From Roseiarcus sp035606915 (lineage in GTDB: Bacteria; Pseudomonadota; Alphaproteobacteria; Rhizobiales; Beijerinckiaceae), in assembly GCA_035606915.1 (NCBI GenBank), contig DATNDU010000084.1:1-64000 (forward strand): a stretch of DNA of 64,000 nucleotides, in the 5' to 3' direction. Under the pieces are notes generated by a model. It was not told the DNA's origin. It made no database searches and worked only from the letters and a program-made list of their open reading frames with translations. Position 1 is the stretch's first letter. Each line of letters starts with the position of its first letter. This document shows, piece after piece, positions 24,474 to 33,303 of the stretch. The position numbers were made by a program, and so were the translations under genes.

Positions 24474-25400
24474 ATGGCGTGGCGCCGTGCGCGGGGTGGG
24501 CGTTTGTCTGTGCGTTCGTTTGCCGTTGAAGCGCCGCGGCGGCCGCGAGTTGTCGCCGCGTTCGGGCTTGGGGCGGCGATAACGGCGGCGGGGCTTGTGG
24601 CCCTGTTCGCCAATGGCGCGGCGGCTCGCGGGCCGTTCAGCACCTATGCCAGCTATTACAGGACGCAGCGCACCGCCTTGACGCTGCTGCCGATCGCCGC
24701 CAACGCCGGTAAGACGCGCCACAAGCCTCGGCGGGCTCACCTCGCGCGGGCTAAAAAACCCGAGACAGTCGCGGCGCTCCCGCATCCCGATGCAGTCTGC
24801 GTGCGCCTGTGCGATGGCTATTTCTTCCCGCTGCCCGCCGCCGCCGGCGACGCGGCCTCGCAGGCGGCGTCCTGCGACAGCCTGTGCCCGGACGCGCCGA
24901 CGCAGGTCTATTATCGCCGCGGCTCCGACCGCATCGAGGATTCCGTGTCGGCGGCCGGCCGGCCCTACAGCGCCCTGCCGGTGGCGCTGCGCTATCGCTC
25001 CACCGCCGACAGCACGTGCTCCTGCCATCGCGACGCCATCGCCTACGCGCCGCTCTACGACACCACGCTCCAGCGCGGCGACCTCATCATGACGCCGGCG
25101 GGCTTTGTGATGTTCCGCGGGCCTGAGGGGCCGACGCACGGCGCCGGCGACTTCATCGCCCTCGCCAAGGCCCGCCTGCCCTCCGCCATGCGCGGCGACC
25201 TTCAGGCGATGGAGCGGGCCAGCCTCGCCACGGACCACCCGACGCTGCGAGAATGGTTCGCCTCGCAGACGCCGCCCACCCTCGTCGCGCGTCAGATCGA
25301 GCGCCGGCCAGAGCGCCGCATCGAGCGTGTCGTCACACGCGTAGCGAGCGGCGACGACAGGATTCGCCTGCTCGTCTGGCGCGGCGGCGCCCAGGATTGA
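24474..25400 (+). CDS. DUF2865 domain-containing secreted protein
   Basis: The 308-residue protein has a basic N terminus, a hydrophobic segment (about residues 25-45) that could be a signal or anchor, and then the DUF2865 region typical of Hyphomicrobiales: VCVRLCDGYFFPL, a second cysteine pair in SCDSLCPDAP, and CSCHRDAIAYAP. The paired cysteines suggest disulfides in the periplasm. It ends in an arginine-rich tail. The ATG at 24474 has GAGGAG upstream. The function of the family is unknown. Confidence 0.8.
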   Translation: MAWRRARGGRLSVRSFAVEAPRRPRVVAAFGLGAAITAAGLVALFANGAAARGPFSTYASYYRTQRTALTLLPIAANAGKTRHKPRRAHLARAKKPETVAALPHPDAVCVRLCDGYFFPLPAAAGDAASQAASCDSLCPDAPTQVYYRRGSDRIEDSVSAAGRPYSALPVALRYRSTADSTCSCHRDAIAYAPLYDTTLQRGDLIMTPAGFVMFRGPEGPTHGAGDFIALAKARLPSAMRGDLQAMERASLATDHPTLREWFASQTPPTLVARQIERRPERRIERVVTRVASGDDRIRLLVWRGGAQD

Positions 25401-25473
25401 GCGCGCGGCTTGGAATCGCGCTATAGAGGGCCGCCGCCGGGACGCGATTCGCCCGCGCGACGAGGATCAGTGG

Positions 25474-27192
25474 ATGCGTCATTGGGGAATAGCGACGGGG
25501 GTTGCGCTCGGCGCCGCGTTCGGGCTTTCCCTGGGACTGGTGAACTGGCCGATCAATCGCGACCACGTGCGCCGCGATCTCACGGCGGTGATCGGCCCGG
25601 TCGAGACGCCGGCGGTGGCGACGCTGCGGCTGCTGCCGCGTCCGACGCTGCGGCTGCAAGACTTGCGTTTCCGCACCACCGGCGGCGCCATAAAGGCGCA
25701 AGCCGCCGATGCGCAGGTGACGCTGAGTCTGACGCGGCTGCTGTTCGGCGCCATCCAGCCGCTCGGCCTGACGCTAAGCGGGGCCGAATTCACCATCGAC
25801 CTCGACACCGCCGAGAGGGAATTGAAGACGATGAAGCGGCCGCCGATCGCGCGCCTCTTTGTCGAAAGCGCTGTTGTCGCCGTCGTCTCGGCCCGGCGCG
25901 CGCTCAACACTCATTTCGATATCGCCACCGCCCGCATCGACTGGGACTCGGCCAGTTCAGCATTGCGCGCCGGCGGCGCCGGACGCTGGCGAGGGCAGCC
26001 GCTCGCGACAACCTTGGTGCTCGACGAACCGATGGCGGCCGCGCGTGGCGACCCGACGCCAGTGCGCGTCGCGCTCGACGGCCCGCTCGGCCAGTGGCGT
26101 GTCGCCGGCGACTGGTCGCCGCAGGGCCGGCTCGACGGCGCGGTCTATCGCGGGCAGGTCTCGGCGCTGATTCCCTCGCTCGCCCGCTTCGCGCGCTGGA
26201 TCGGCCAGCCGCCGCCGGGCCCGGCGCCCGCCGGGCTGGAGTTGGCGGCCCACGTCAGCGCCAGCGCGACCGAGGCCAAGTTCTCCGACGTCGTCATGAC
26301 CCTCGGCGGCCAGCGCTTCGAGGGCGACCTCGCGGCGATGAAATCGCCGGCGCGCGTGTCCGTCTCCGGCACGATGGCCGCCGACACGCTCGATCTCGAC
26401 GCGCTGATCGGACCGCCGCCGACCGCCATCGACGCCGGCGGCTGGTCGAAAACGCCGGCGTTGCCGGCGCCAAGCCGCGGACTCGATCTCGACCTCAGAA
26501 TCTCAGCTTCGCGCGCGGTGTGGCGCGGCCACGCCATCGAGGATGCCGCCGCGGCGGTGTCGCAGCGCAACGGCCGCTTCGACGTCAAGCTGCTCGAAGC
26601 CGACTACGCGCGTGGCTCGCTGAGCGGCGAATTGTCGATCCAAGACGATCACGGCGCCTGCGCCAGCGCGCTCTCGCTGTCGCTGGAGAAGGCTGACCTC
26701 GGCGCGCTGCTGGGCGAATTCGGCGAGCACAATTTCTCCGGCGAGGGCAGCTTGAAACTCTCGGTCAAGGCGCATGGGCGCTCGCCGGCCGACATCATCG
26801 CCAGCGCCGCGGGCGACGGTGCGCTGGAGATCGCCGACGGCGCGCTGCGCAACCTCAATTTCGAGGAGGCGTTGCGACGCGGCCAGCACCGGCTGATCGA
26901 CGTCGCGCGCGACATGAACGCCGGCGCCACCCGCTTCGGCGCGGCGCATGGGCGGGTCGAGATTGGCAATGGCGAGGCACGCTTCGTCGATGTGGCGACG
27001 CAATCGCCCGGCGTGTCGCTGGCGGTGACGGGCGACGTCGATCTCGTCGGGCGGGCGTGGCGCGCCCATGTGACGGCGCGGCAAAGCTCAAGCGACGGCA
27101 CGCCGACGCCCGACGGCGCACACATGGATTTCGCGCTCTACGGGCCGTGGAAGGGCCCGGTTATCGCGCCGGTTCTCCCTCCGGCGGATTGA
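25474..27192 (+). CDS. AsmA family protein
   Basis: The 572-residue protein begins with a hydrophobic segment (ATGVALGAAFGLSLGL) followed by the AsmA-type N-terminal motif VETPAVATLRLLPRPTLRLQDLRF, a long beta-rich middle, and the conserved C-terminal AsmA_2 region with GEGSLKLSVKAHGRSPADIIASAAGDGALEIADGALRNLN. AsmA-like proteins sit in the inner membrane, facing the periplasm, and are linked to phospholipid transport and outer-membrane homeostasis. It starts 73 bases after the DUF2865 gene. The shorter length puts it in the smaller branch of the family. Confidence 0.8.
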   Translation: MRHWGIATGVALGAAFGLSLGLVNWPINRDHVRRDLTAVIGPVETPAVATLRLLPRPTLRLQDLRFRTTGGAIKAQAADAQVTLSLTRLLFGAIQPLGLTLSGAEFTIDLDTAERELKTMKRPPIARLFVESAVVAVVSARRALNTHFDIATARIDWDSASSALRAGGAGRWRGQPLATTLVLDEPMAAARGDPTPVRVALDGPLGQWRVAGDWSPQGRLDGAVYRGQVSALIPSLARFARWIGQPPPGPAPAGLELAAHVSASATEAKFSDVVMTLGGQRFEGDLAAMKSPARVSVSGTMAADTLDLDALIGPPPTAIDAGGWSKTPALPAPSRGLDLDLRISASRAVWRGHAIEDAAAAVSQRNGRFDVKLLEADYARGSLSGELSIQDDHGACASALSLSLEKADLGALLGEFGEHNFSGEGSLKLSVKAHGRSPADIIASAAGDGALEIADGALRNLNFEEALRRGQHRLIDVARDMNAGATRFGAAHGRVEIGNGEARFVDVATQSPGVSLAVTGDVDLVGRAWRAHVTARQSSSDGTPTPDGAHMDFALYGPWKGPVIAPVLPPAD

Positions 27193-27242
27193 CCGCCGCC
27201 TGGGGCCGGCCTTAAGCGCCGGAGCCAGCCTGGGAGATGCTC

Positions 27243-28280
27243 ATGAAAGCGCCGCGCAAATTTTTCGAGCCGCTCGCCATCGGCGCGCCGGCGCCGCTGA
27301 GGCAATTGCCGAACCGGCTGGAGCGCATGATCCACTTCGTGCCGCCGCACATCGAGAAGATGCGCGCCAAGGTCGGCGAACTCGCGCCCCAGGTCGATGT
27401 CGTGCTCGGCAATCTCGAAGACGCCATCCCCGTCGAATCCAAGCAGGCGGCGCGCGAAGGCTTCATCGCGATGGCGAAAGCGGTCGATTTCGGCACGACC
27501 GGCCTATGGGTGCGGGTCAACGCGCTGAACTCGCCGTGGGTTCTCGACGATCTCTCGCGCATCGTCGGCGAGGTCGGCGACAAGCTCGACGTGGTGATGC
27601 TGCCGAAAGTCGAGGGGCCGTGGGACATCCACTTCATCGACCAGCATCTGGCGCTGCTGGAGGCGCACCATCGCACGCCGAAGCCGATCCTGGTCCACGC
27701 GATTTTGGAGACCGCCGAGGGCGTCAACAATGTCGCCGCCATCGCCGCCGCTTCGCCGCGCATGCAGGGCATGAGCCTGGGGCCGGCCGATCTCGCCGCC
27801 TCGCGGGCGATGAAGACGACGCGCGTCGGCGGCGGCCATCCCGGTTATCGCATGCTCGGCGACGGGGCGGGCGCGGCGCGCCCGTCCGCCCAGCAGGACC
27901 CCTGGCATTATACGATCGCGCGCATGGTCGACGCCTGCGCCGCAAATGGGCTGAAGCCGTTCTACGGCCCGTTCGGCGATTTCTCCGACCCTGAAGCCTG
28001 CGAGGCGCAGTTCCGCAACGCCTTCCTGCTTGGCTGCGCCGGCGCCTGGAGCCTGCACCCCAACCAGATCGCCATCGCCAAGCGGGTGTTCTCGCCCGAT
28101 GCGACCGAGGTTGCCTTCGCGCGGAAGATTCTGGCCGCCATGCCGGACGGCTCCGGGGCGGTGATGATCGACGGCAAGATGCAGGACGACGCGACGTGGA
28201 AACAGGCGCGGGTGATCGTCGATCTGGCGCGCCAGGTGGCGGCCAAGGACAAGGATTTCGCCCCGCTCTACGGATTTTGA
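27243..28280 (+). CDS. HpcH/HpaI-family CoA ester lyase (malyl-CoA/beta-methylmalyl-CoA lyase type)
   Basis: The 345-residue TIM-barrel protein has VVLGNLEDAIPVESK (metal-binding acid), VRVNALNSPW with the conserved arginine, VVMLPKVEGPWD, HAILETAEGVNN (second metal-binding glutamate), and the C-terminal LHPNQIAIAKRVFSP found in CitE/Mcl enzymes. Such enzymes split malyl-CoA or methylmalyl-CoA to glyoxylate plus acyl-CoA. GGGAG upstream favours the ATG at 27243 over that at 27237. No ethylmalonyl-CoA or serine-cycle genes are adjacent, so the pathway is open. Confidence 0.82.
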   Translation: MKAPRKFFEPLAIGAPAPLRQLPNRLERMIHFVPPHIEKMRAKVGELAPQVDVVLGNLEDAIPVESKQAAREGFIAMAKAVDFGTTGLWVRVNALNSPWVLDDLSRIVGEVGDKLDVVMLPKVEGPWDIHFIDQHLALLEAHHRTPKPILVHAILETAEGVNNVAAIAAASPRMQGMSLGPADLAASRAMKTTRVGGGHPGYRMLGDGAGAARPSAQQDPWHYTIARMVDACAANGLKPFYGPFGDFSDPEACEAQFRNAFLLGCAGAWSLHPNQIAIAKRVFSPDATEVAFARKILAAMPDGSGAVMIDGKMQDDATWKQARVIVDLARQVAAKDKDFAPLYGF

Positions 28281-28342
28281 GCGCGCGCCGAAATTGACAG
28301 CGCCGCGGACCCTGCTTTACCAAGGCGCCGAAACGCAAAATC

Positions 28343-28672
28343 ATGCAATCCCGCTCCGCCAAATTCGCCATCGGCCAAGTCGTTAAGCACCGCATTTATC
28401 CTTTTCGCGGCGTGATTTACGACGTCGATCCGGTCTTCTCCAACACGGAGGAATGGTATCGCGCCATTCCGCCCGAGGCGCGACCATCGAAAGATCAGCC
28501 GTTCTACCATCTGTTCGCGGAGAACGAGGAGACGCAATATATCGCCTATGTCTCGGAGCAGAATCTGCTGCCCGACGATTCCGGCGCGCCAATCCGCCAC
28601 CCGCAGGTCGAGCAGCTTTTCGTGGCGTCCGATTCCGGCCACTACAAGCGGCGGACCAACAGCGCCAACTGA
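28343..28672 (+). CDS. hspQ: Heat shock protein HspQ
   Basis: The 109-residue protein is full length for HspQ (YccV), with FAIGQVVKHRIYPFRGVIYDVDPVF, NTEEWYRAIP, QPFYHLFAENEE, YIAYVSEQNLLPDDS and HPQVEQLF. In enterobacteria HspQ binds hemimethylated DNA and promotes DnaA and Lon-dependent degradation; that role is from family knowledge. It stands alone between the lyase and a gene-free stretch. Confidence 0.92.
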   Translation: MQSRSAKFAIGQVVKHRIYPFRGVIYDVDPVFSNTEEWYRAIPPEARPSKDQPFYHLFAENEETQYIAYVSEQNLLPDDSGAPIRHPQVEQLFVASDSGHYKRRTNSAN

Positions 28673-29030
28673 GGCGGGAGCATCGCGCCGTCATGGCCGG
28701 GCGTCGTCGCGGCCAACCGCGCCGAGCCGCGCCAATGCCGACGCGCCCTAATCTTGCCGGCCTTCGGCCCAGTCGCCGGATTTCAACAGAGTTCCAATAT
28801 TTGAACCTTGCGCTCCACGCCCCACGGCGACGCGCGCGCATGATGCTAAAGCGATTTCCGATCGGGCTGAAACATCGTCATTGCGAGCGAAGCGAAGCAA
28901 TCCACGGTTCGGCGATGCTGCCCTTTCCGGTTAGCCGACGATCTCTGCGCGGTAGATTGTTTCGCTCCGCTCGCATCGACGGCGACCGCGATTCAATCTG
29001 AGTGGATTCCGCTCTAGCCGAGCCGAGACC
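28673..29030. other. Gene-free stretch with dispersed repeats
   Basis: No convincing gene is seen in these 358 bases between hspQ and the convergent IalB gene. The right half holds a palindromic dispersed repeat (28877-28981). The left part shows no clear promoter or hairpin. Confidence 0.6.
28877..28981. repeat. Dispersed palindromic repeat (GCGAGCGAAGCGAAGCAAT type)
   Basis: The left arm GTCATTGCGAGCGAAGCGAA (from 28878) and the right arm GATTGTTTCGCTCCGCTCGC (28955-28974) are inverted copies of a sequence commonly scattered in alphaproteobacterial genomes. The right arm has diverged, suggesting an old copy. Confidence 0.65.
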
Positions 29031-29726
29031 TCACTTCTTCGGCTTGTCCGCCGGCGAAGCGGCGGGCGCCGGCGCAGCCGGGGGCTTTTCCTTCTCGATC
29101 TGCTCGCGCTGTTGCTGCGCGCGCTTTTCCAATTGATCTTGCAAGGCTTTGTTTTGCTGCTGGATCTTCTTCGGATCGACCGCCGGGCCGTCGATAGCGG
29201 CGGCGAAATCGTGCATCGGCACGTTGAACGTCACCTCCGCGCCGACCTGGTTGCGCACCACGATCGAGGCGATCGCCGATTTCTTCAATGTGTTGAGCTG
29301 CCCCTGGCTAAGCTCGGCCTCGGCGAAGCAGGAACCGCTGGCGCAGATCGAATAGCGGCCCTCGATCGGCTCGCCCTTCTCAAGCTTGAAGCGGAAGCCA
29401 GGGCGCAGCAACAGACCCTCGGGCAATTGCACGCGCACCACCTTCTTGTCGTCGCCGGTCAGCGTGTCGACGGCGATCGCCAGTGTCGGCGGCTGATCGA
29501 CAGCCTGGCCAAAGGCGCGGATGGTGCGACAGAATTCCTTGGCGCCGGTCGGGTCCTTCTGGCAGACCTTGGTCCAGGGCGCCGGCATGGGAATGAGGTC
29601 GAGCTTGATGGGTTGCGGCGCGGTGGCTTTCGGCGCAGCGGATTTCGGCGATTGGGCGAAAGCGGGCGTGGCTGCGAGCGCGGTCGCAAGCGCCAGAGCG
29701 CCGAGGCGCATGGGCCGGAATTTCAT
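29031..29726 (-). CDS. Invasion-associated locus B (IalB) family protein
   Basis: The 231-residue protein has a clear signal peptide (MRLGALALATALAATPAFAQ after MKFRP) and the IalB domain: WTKVCQKDPTGAKEFCRTIR, VRVQLPEGLLLRPGFRFKLEKGEP, GRYSICASGSCFAEAELSQ and VTFNVPMHDFAAAIDGP. The four cysteines are probably paired. The C terminus is a charged coiled coil followed by a PA-rich tail. IalB was named in Bartonella but is common in free-living relatives; its biochemical function is unknown. GGACGAGGG precedes the ATG. It overlaps the likely start of the divergent binding-protein gene by 17 bases. Confidence 0.85.
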   Translation of the reverse strand: MKFRPMRLGALALATALAATPAFAQSPKSAAPKATAPQPIKLDLIPMPAPWTKVCQKDPTGAKEFCRTIRAFGQAVDQPPTLAIAVDTLTGDDKKVVRVQLPEGLLLRPGFRFKLEKGEPIEGRYSICASGSCFAEAELSQGQLNTLKKSAIASIVVRNQVGAEVTFNVPMHDFAAAIDGPAVDPKKIQQQNKALQDQLEKRAQQQREQIEKEKPPAAPAPAASPADKPKK

Positions 29727-31653
29727 CCCTCGTCCTTTCGTTTTCGACGCAACCGCGGAAGCGGCGCCGCGCGGCTGCGAAGCTCTACGGCGCCCAGCCT
29801 GGCTTGGAAAGCGCGCCCTCTTTCCATATTCGTCGCCGCAATCCAACATCTTTTTCGTCCTGCTGTTCCTCATCGCCGGCCTCGCCCTCATCCTGTGCGC
29901 GGCGTTTGCCGCCCCGGCGCGCGCCGACGCCCCGGCGCCCGCCATCGCGATGCACGGCGCACCGGCCCTGCCGGCCGATTTCGCCGCCCTGCCCTACGCC
30001 AACCCGCAAGCGCCCAAAGGCGGAACCTTGCGGCTAGGCGTTCTGGGAACTTTCGACAGCCTGAATCCCTTCAATGTCAAGGCGCTATCCACCGCCGAGG
30101 GGCTGAGCGGCCGCGTTTTTCAGTCGCTGATGGCGCGCTCGCGCAATGAGCCGTTCACGCTTTATGGCCTGGTGGCGAAATCCATCGAAACCGACGCGGC
30201 GCGCGATTACGTAACCTTTCGCCTCGACCCGCGCGCGCGTTTCTCCGATGGCTCGCCGATCACCGCCGACGACGTGCGCTTCACTTTCGAGTTGCTGCGC
30301 GACCACGGCCGGCCGCCGCAGCGCGCCGCCTTCGCGCTGGTCAAATCGGTGACGACGCCCGATGCGCTGACGATCCGCTTCGACCTCAAGGGCGCCAACG
30401 ACCGCGAGTTGCCGCTGATTCTCGCACTGATGCCGGCGCTATCGCGCGCCGATACCGACGTCGCCCGCTTCGAGCAGTCGAGCCTCGCCATCCCCGTTGG
30501 TTCCGGCCCCTATGTCGTCGGCAGCGTCGATCCCGGCCGGCGCATCGTCTACCGGCGCGATCCCAACTACTGGGCCCGCGATTTGCCGGTCTCGCGCGGC
30601 CTGGATAATTTCGACCGCATCGAGATCGACTATTATCGCGATCAATCGGCGCTGTTCACCGCCTTCGCCGCCGGCCTCTACGATTTCCGCATCGAGGACG
30701 ACGCGATGCGCTGGCGGCGCGATTACGATTTCCCCCGCCGCCGCCGCGGCGAAGTATTGGTCGAATCGCCGCCGGTCGCGTTGCCGCGCGGCATGTCGGG
30801 TTTCGTGTTCAACACCCGCCGGCCGCAATTCGCCGACGTCCGCGTGCGCGAGGCTTTGGCCTCGATGTTCGATTTCGACTGGATCGACGCGACGCTGTTC
30901 GGCGGCGCCTATGTCCGCGACGTCAGCTATTTCGGCGACAGCGCGCTGTCGAGCGCCGGCCGGCCGGCAAGCGCGCGCGAACGGGCGCTGCTCGCCCCCT
31001 TCCCCGGCGCCGTGCGCGCCGCGATTCTGGCCGGAAGCTGGCGCCCGTCCGTCTCCGACGGCTCGGGGCGAGACCGCGCCATCGCCCGCGCCGCCCTCGC
31101 CGAACTCGGGCGCGCCGGCTATGCGCTGGAGCGCGGCGCGCTGCGCGATTCGCATGGCGCCCCCTTCGGCTTCGAAATCCTCGTCAAGACCTCCGCCGAG
31201 GAGCGGCTGGCGCTCGATTATTCGGCGATGCTGGCGCGCATCGGCGTCGCCGCGCGGGTCCGCCTCGTCGATGAGACGCAGTTCCAGCGGCGCCGGCAGC
31301 GCTTCGATTTCGACATGATGCCGGCAAGCTTCCCCGCCTCCGCTTCGCCCGGCGCCGAACAGGTCGGGCGCTGGAGCACGGCCGCCGCGAGCCAGGAAGG
31401 CGCCTTCAACATAGCCGGCGCCCGCTCGCCGGCCATCGACGCCATGATCTCGGCGCTGCTGGCGGCCGATGGCGAGGAGGATTTCGTCGCCGCCGCGCGC
31501 GCGCTCGACCGCGTGCTGTTGTCGGGATGCTACATGGTCCCGTTCTACCACGCGAAATCGCAGTGGATCGCCTATTCGGCGCGCCTCGGCCATCCGGCGC
31601 GGACGCCGCTCTATGGCGTCGATCTCGACGCCTGGTGGATGAAGCCGCGTTGA
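29710..31653 (+). CDS. Extracellular solute-binding protein family 5 (YejA-like)
   Basis: The protein matches oligopeptide/microcin-C binding proteins: PYANPQAPKGGTLRLGVLGTFDSLNPF, SDGSPITADDVRFTFELLRDHG, NFDRIEIDYYRDQSALFTAFAAG and VREALASMFDFDWI. A signal-like helix (FFVLLFLIAGLALILCAAFAAPARA) starts about 50 residues into the frame. The start is uncertain. The ATG at 29710 has GAGG upstream but leaves a long pre-signal extension and lies inside the 5' end of the divergent IalB gene; no better ATG or GTG occurs before the signal. It is probably periplasmic. No permease genes are adjacent, unlike the yejABEF operon. Confidence 0.75.
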   Translation: MGRNFIPRPFVFDATAEAAPRGCEALRRPAWLGKRALFPYSSPQSNIFFVLLFLIAGLALILCAAFAAPARADAPAPAIAMHGAPALPADFAALPYANPQAPKGGTLRLGVLGTFDSLNPFNVKALSTAEGLSGRVFQSLMARSRNEPFTLYGLVAKSIETDAARDYVTFRLDPRARFSDGSPITADDVRFTFELLRDHGRPPQRAAFALVKSVTTPDALTIRFDLKGANDRELPLILALMPALSRADTDVARFEQSSLAIPVGSGPYVVGSVDPGRRIVYRRDPNYWARDLPVSRGLDNFDRIEIDYYRDQSALFTAFAAGLYDFRIEDDAMRWRRDYDFPRRRRGEVLVESPPVALPRGMSGFVFNTRRPQFADVRVREALASMFDFDWIDATLFGGAYVRDVSYFGDSALSSAGRPASARERALLAPFPGAVRAAILAGSWRPSVSDGSGRDRAIARAALAELGRAGYALERGALRDSHGAPFGFEILVKTSAEERLALDYSAMLARIGVAARVRLVDETQFQRRRQRFDFDMMPASFPASASPGAEQVGRWSTAAASQEGAFNIAGARSPAIDAMISALLAADGEEDFVAAARALDRVLLSGCYMVPFYHAKSQWIAYSARLGHPARTPLYGVDLDAWWMKPR

Positions 31654-31707
31654 CTTCCGCGCCGCGCGTCGCAGTATGCCCGCCGATCCCCGCTCGAAGA
31701 GGCGCCC

Positions 31708-32328
31708 ATGCCGCAGCTTGTCATCGACGTCGTCAGCGACGTGGTCTGTCCCTGGTGCTATATCGGCAAAAGGCGGCTGGAGGCGGCACTGAAAGGCGCA
31801 GGCGAGACGCTAATCCGCTGGCGCCCGTTCCAGCTCGATGCGACGATTCCCGCCGCAGGGCTCGACCGCCAAGCCTATATGCGGGCCAAATTCGGCGACG
31901 GGGCGCGCCTCGACGAGGTTCACGCCCGGCTCAAGGGGCTTGGCGAGGAGGTCGGCGTCGCCTTCGATTTCGAGGCGATTGCCCGCTCCCCCAACACGCT
32001 CGACGCGCATCGGCTGATCCGCTTCGCCACCGAGGCCGGCGTCGCCGACGCGATGACCGAGCGGCTGTTCGCCGATTATTTCGAGCACGGCCGCGACATC
32101 GGCGACCGCACGGTGCTCAACGAGGCGGCGCTCGCCTGCGGGCTCGGCGACGTGACTGCCCGGCTCGCCGGCGAGGAAGGTGCGCAGGAGGTAGGCGAGG
32201 AGATCGCGGCGGCGCAGCGCATGGGCGTCGAGGGCGTGCCGTTCTTCATTCTCGCCGAGAAATATGTGCTTTCTGGCGCGCAATCGGTCGAGGTGTTCGA
32301 GCAGGCGCTCGCGCAGGCGCGCGGCTGA
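31708..32328 (+). CDS. DsbA family oxidoreductase (FrnE-like)
   Basis: The 206-residue protein has VDVVSDVVCPWCYIGKRRLEAAL at the N terminus with the CPWC redox pair, RWRPFQLDATIP, SPNTLDAHRLIRFA, and the late GVEGVPFFILAEKYVLSGAQS with the cis-proline. It lacks a signal peptide, so it works in the cytoplasm, like FrnE and 2-hydroxychromene-2-carboxylate isomerase relatives. It may handle disulfides or thiol-dependent isomerisation. Its stop overlaps the tandem acetyltransferase start (TGATG), implying co-translation. Confidence 0.87.
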   Translation: MPQLVIDVVSDVVCPWCYIGKRRLEAALKGAGETLIRWRPFQLDATIPAAGLDRQAYMRAKFGDGARLDEVHARLKGLGEEVGVAFDFEAIARSPNTLDAHRLIRFATEAGVADAMTERLFADYFEHGRDIGDRTVLNEAALACGLGDVTARLAGEEGAQEVGEEIAAAQRMGVEGVPFFILAEKYVLSGAQSVEVFEQALAQARG

Positions 32329-33296
32329 TGCGGATCGAGGCCGGCGATCTCGCCGATCCCCGCCTGCTGACGCTGCTGGCGGCCCATCTCGCGCAATGCC
32401 GCGGCGAGACGGCGGCAGGCAGCGCCCATGCGCTCGACGTCACCGGGTTGGCAGCGCCCGACATCGACGTCTTCGCCGGCTTCGACGGCGAGACATTGGT
32501 CGCCGCCGGCGCGCTGAAGCGGCTCGGCGACGGACGCGGCGAGGTGAAATCGATGCACACCAGCGCCGATTATCGCCGTTCCGGCGCCGGCGCGGCGATG
32601 CTCGCCCATATCGTCAGCCAGGCTGTGCGCACGGGGCTCAAGCGGCTGAGCCTGGAGACCGGCTCGTGGGACTTCTTCCATCCCGCGCGCCGACTCTACC
32701 GCCGCTTCGGCTTTCGCGATTGCCCGCCGTTTTCGCCCTACAAGGCCGACCGCAACAGCCTGTTCATGACCCTCAACCTCGGCGACGCGACGCCGCTGGC
32801 GGCGACCCGCATGGCGGCGGAGGCCGATCTGGCGGCCATCCTCGCCATCTACAATGCCATCATCGCCACCTCGACCGCGGTCTATCGCGACGACCCGGTG
32901 ACGCTAGAAGAACGCACCGACTGGCTGCATGCGCGCCAGGCGGCGGGCTTTCCGACGATCGTCGCCGAGCGCGGCGGCGAGGTCCTGGGCTTTGCCTCCT
33001 ACGGCCAATGGCGCGGCGCGTTTCCGGGCTATAGGCACAGCGTCGAGCACAGCGTGCATGTCGGCGAAGCCGCGCGCGGGCTGGGGCTCGGCGCGGCGCT
33101 GATGGGGCATTTGCTCGATCTGGCGCGCGAGGCCGGCGTGCATGTCATGGTCGGCGCGGTCGACGCCGACAATGCGGGTTCGCTGCGCTTCCACGGCAAG
33201 CTCGGCTTCACTGAGGCCGCGCATTTCCACGAGGTCGGCCGCAAATTCGGCCGCTGGCTCGATCTGGTGTTCGTGGAGAAGGTTTTTCCGGCCTGA
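32328..33296 (+). CDS. Fusion of two GNAT acetyltransferase domains
   Basis: The 322-residue protein has two GNAT domains. The first (about residues 1-150) contains VKSMHTSADYRRSGAGAAML and LSLETGSWDFFHPARRLYRRFGF, resembling YafP/PhnO-type enzymes. The second (about 160-322) contains IYNAIIATSTAVYRDDP, VHVGEAARGLGLGAALMGHLL and the closing VDADNAGSLRFHGKLGFTEAAHF of phosphinothricin acetyltransferase-like proteins. Both keep the acetyl-CoA loop (RxxGxG/A), though RRSGAG is the classical form only in the first. These usually occur as separate proteins. Targets are unknown. Confidence 0.82.
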   Translation: MRIEAGDLADPRLLTLLAAHLAQCRGETAAGSAHALDVTGLAAPDIDVFAGFDGETLVAAGALKRLGDGRGEVKSMHTSADYRRSGAGAAMLAHIVSQAVRTGLKRLSLETGSWDFFHPARRLYRRFGFRDCPPFSPYKADRNSLFMTLNLGDATPLAATRMAAEADLAAILAIYNAIIATSTAVYRDDPVTLEERTDWLHARQAAGFPTIVAERGGEVLGFASYGQWRGAFPGYRHSVEHSVHVGEAARGLGLGAALMGHLLDLAREAGVHVMVGAVDADNAGSLRFHGKLGFTEAAHFHEVGRKFGRWLDLVFVEKVFPA

Positions 33297-33303
33297 GCGC
33301 GCT

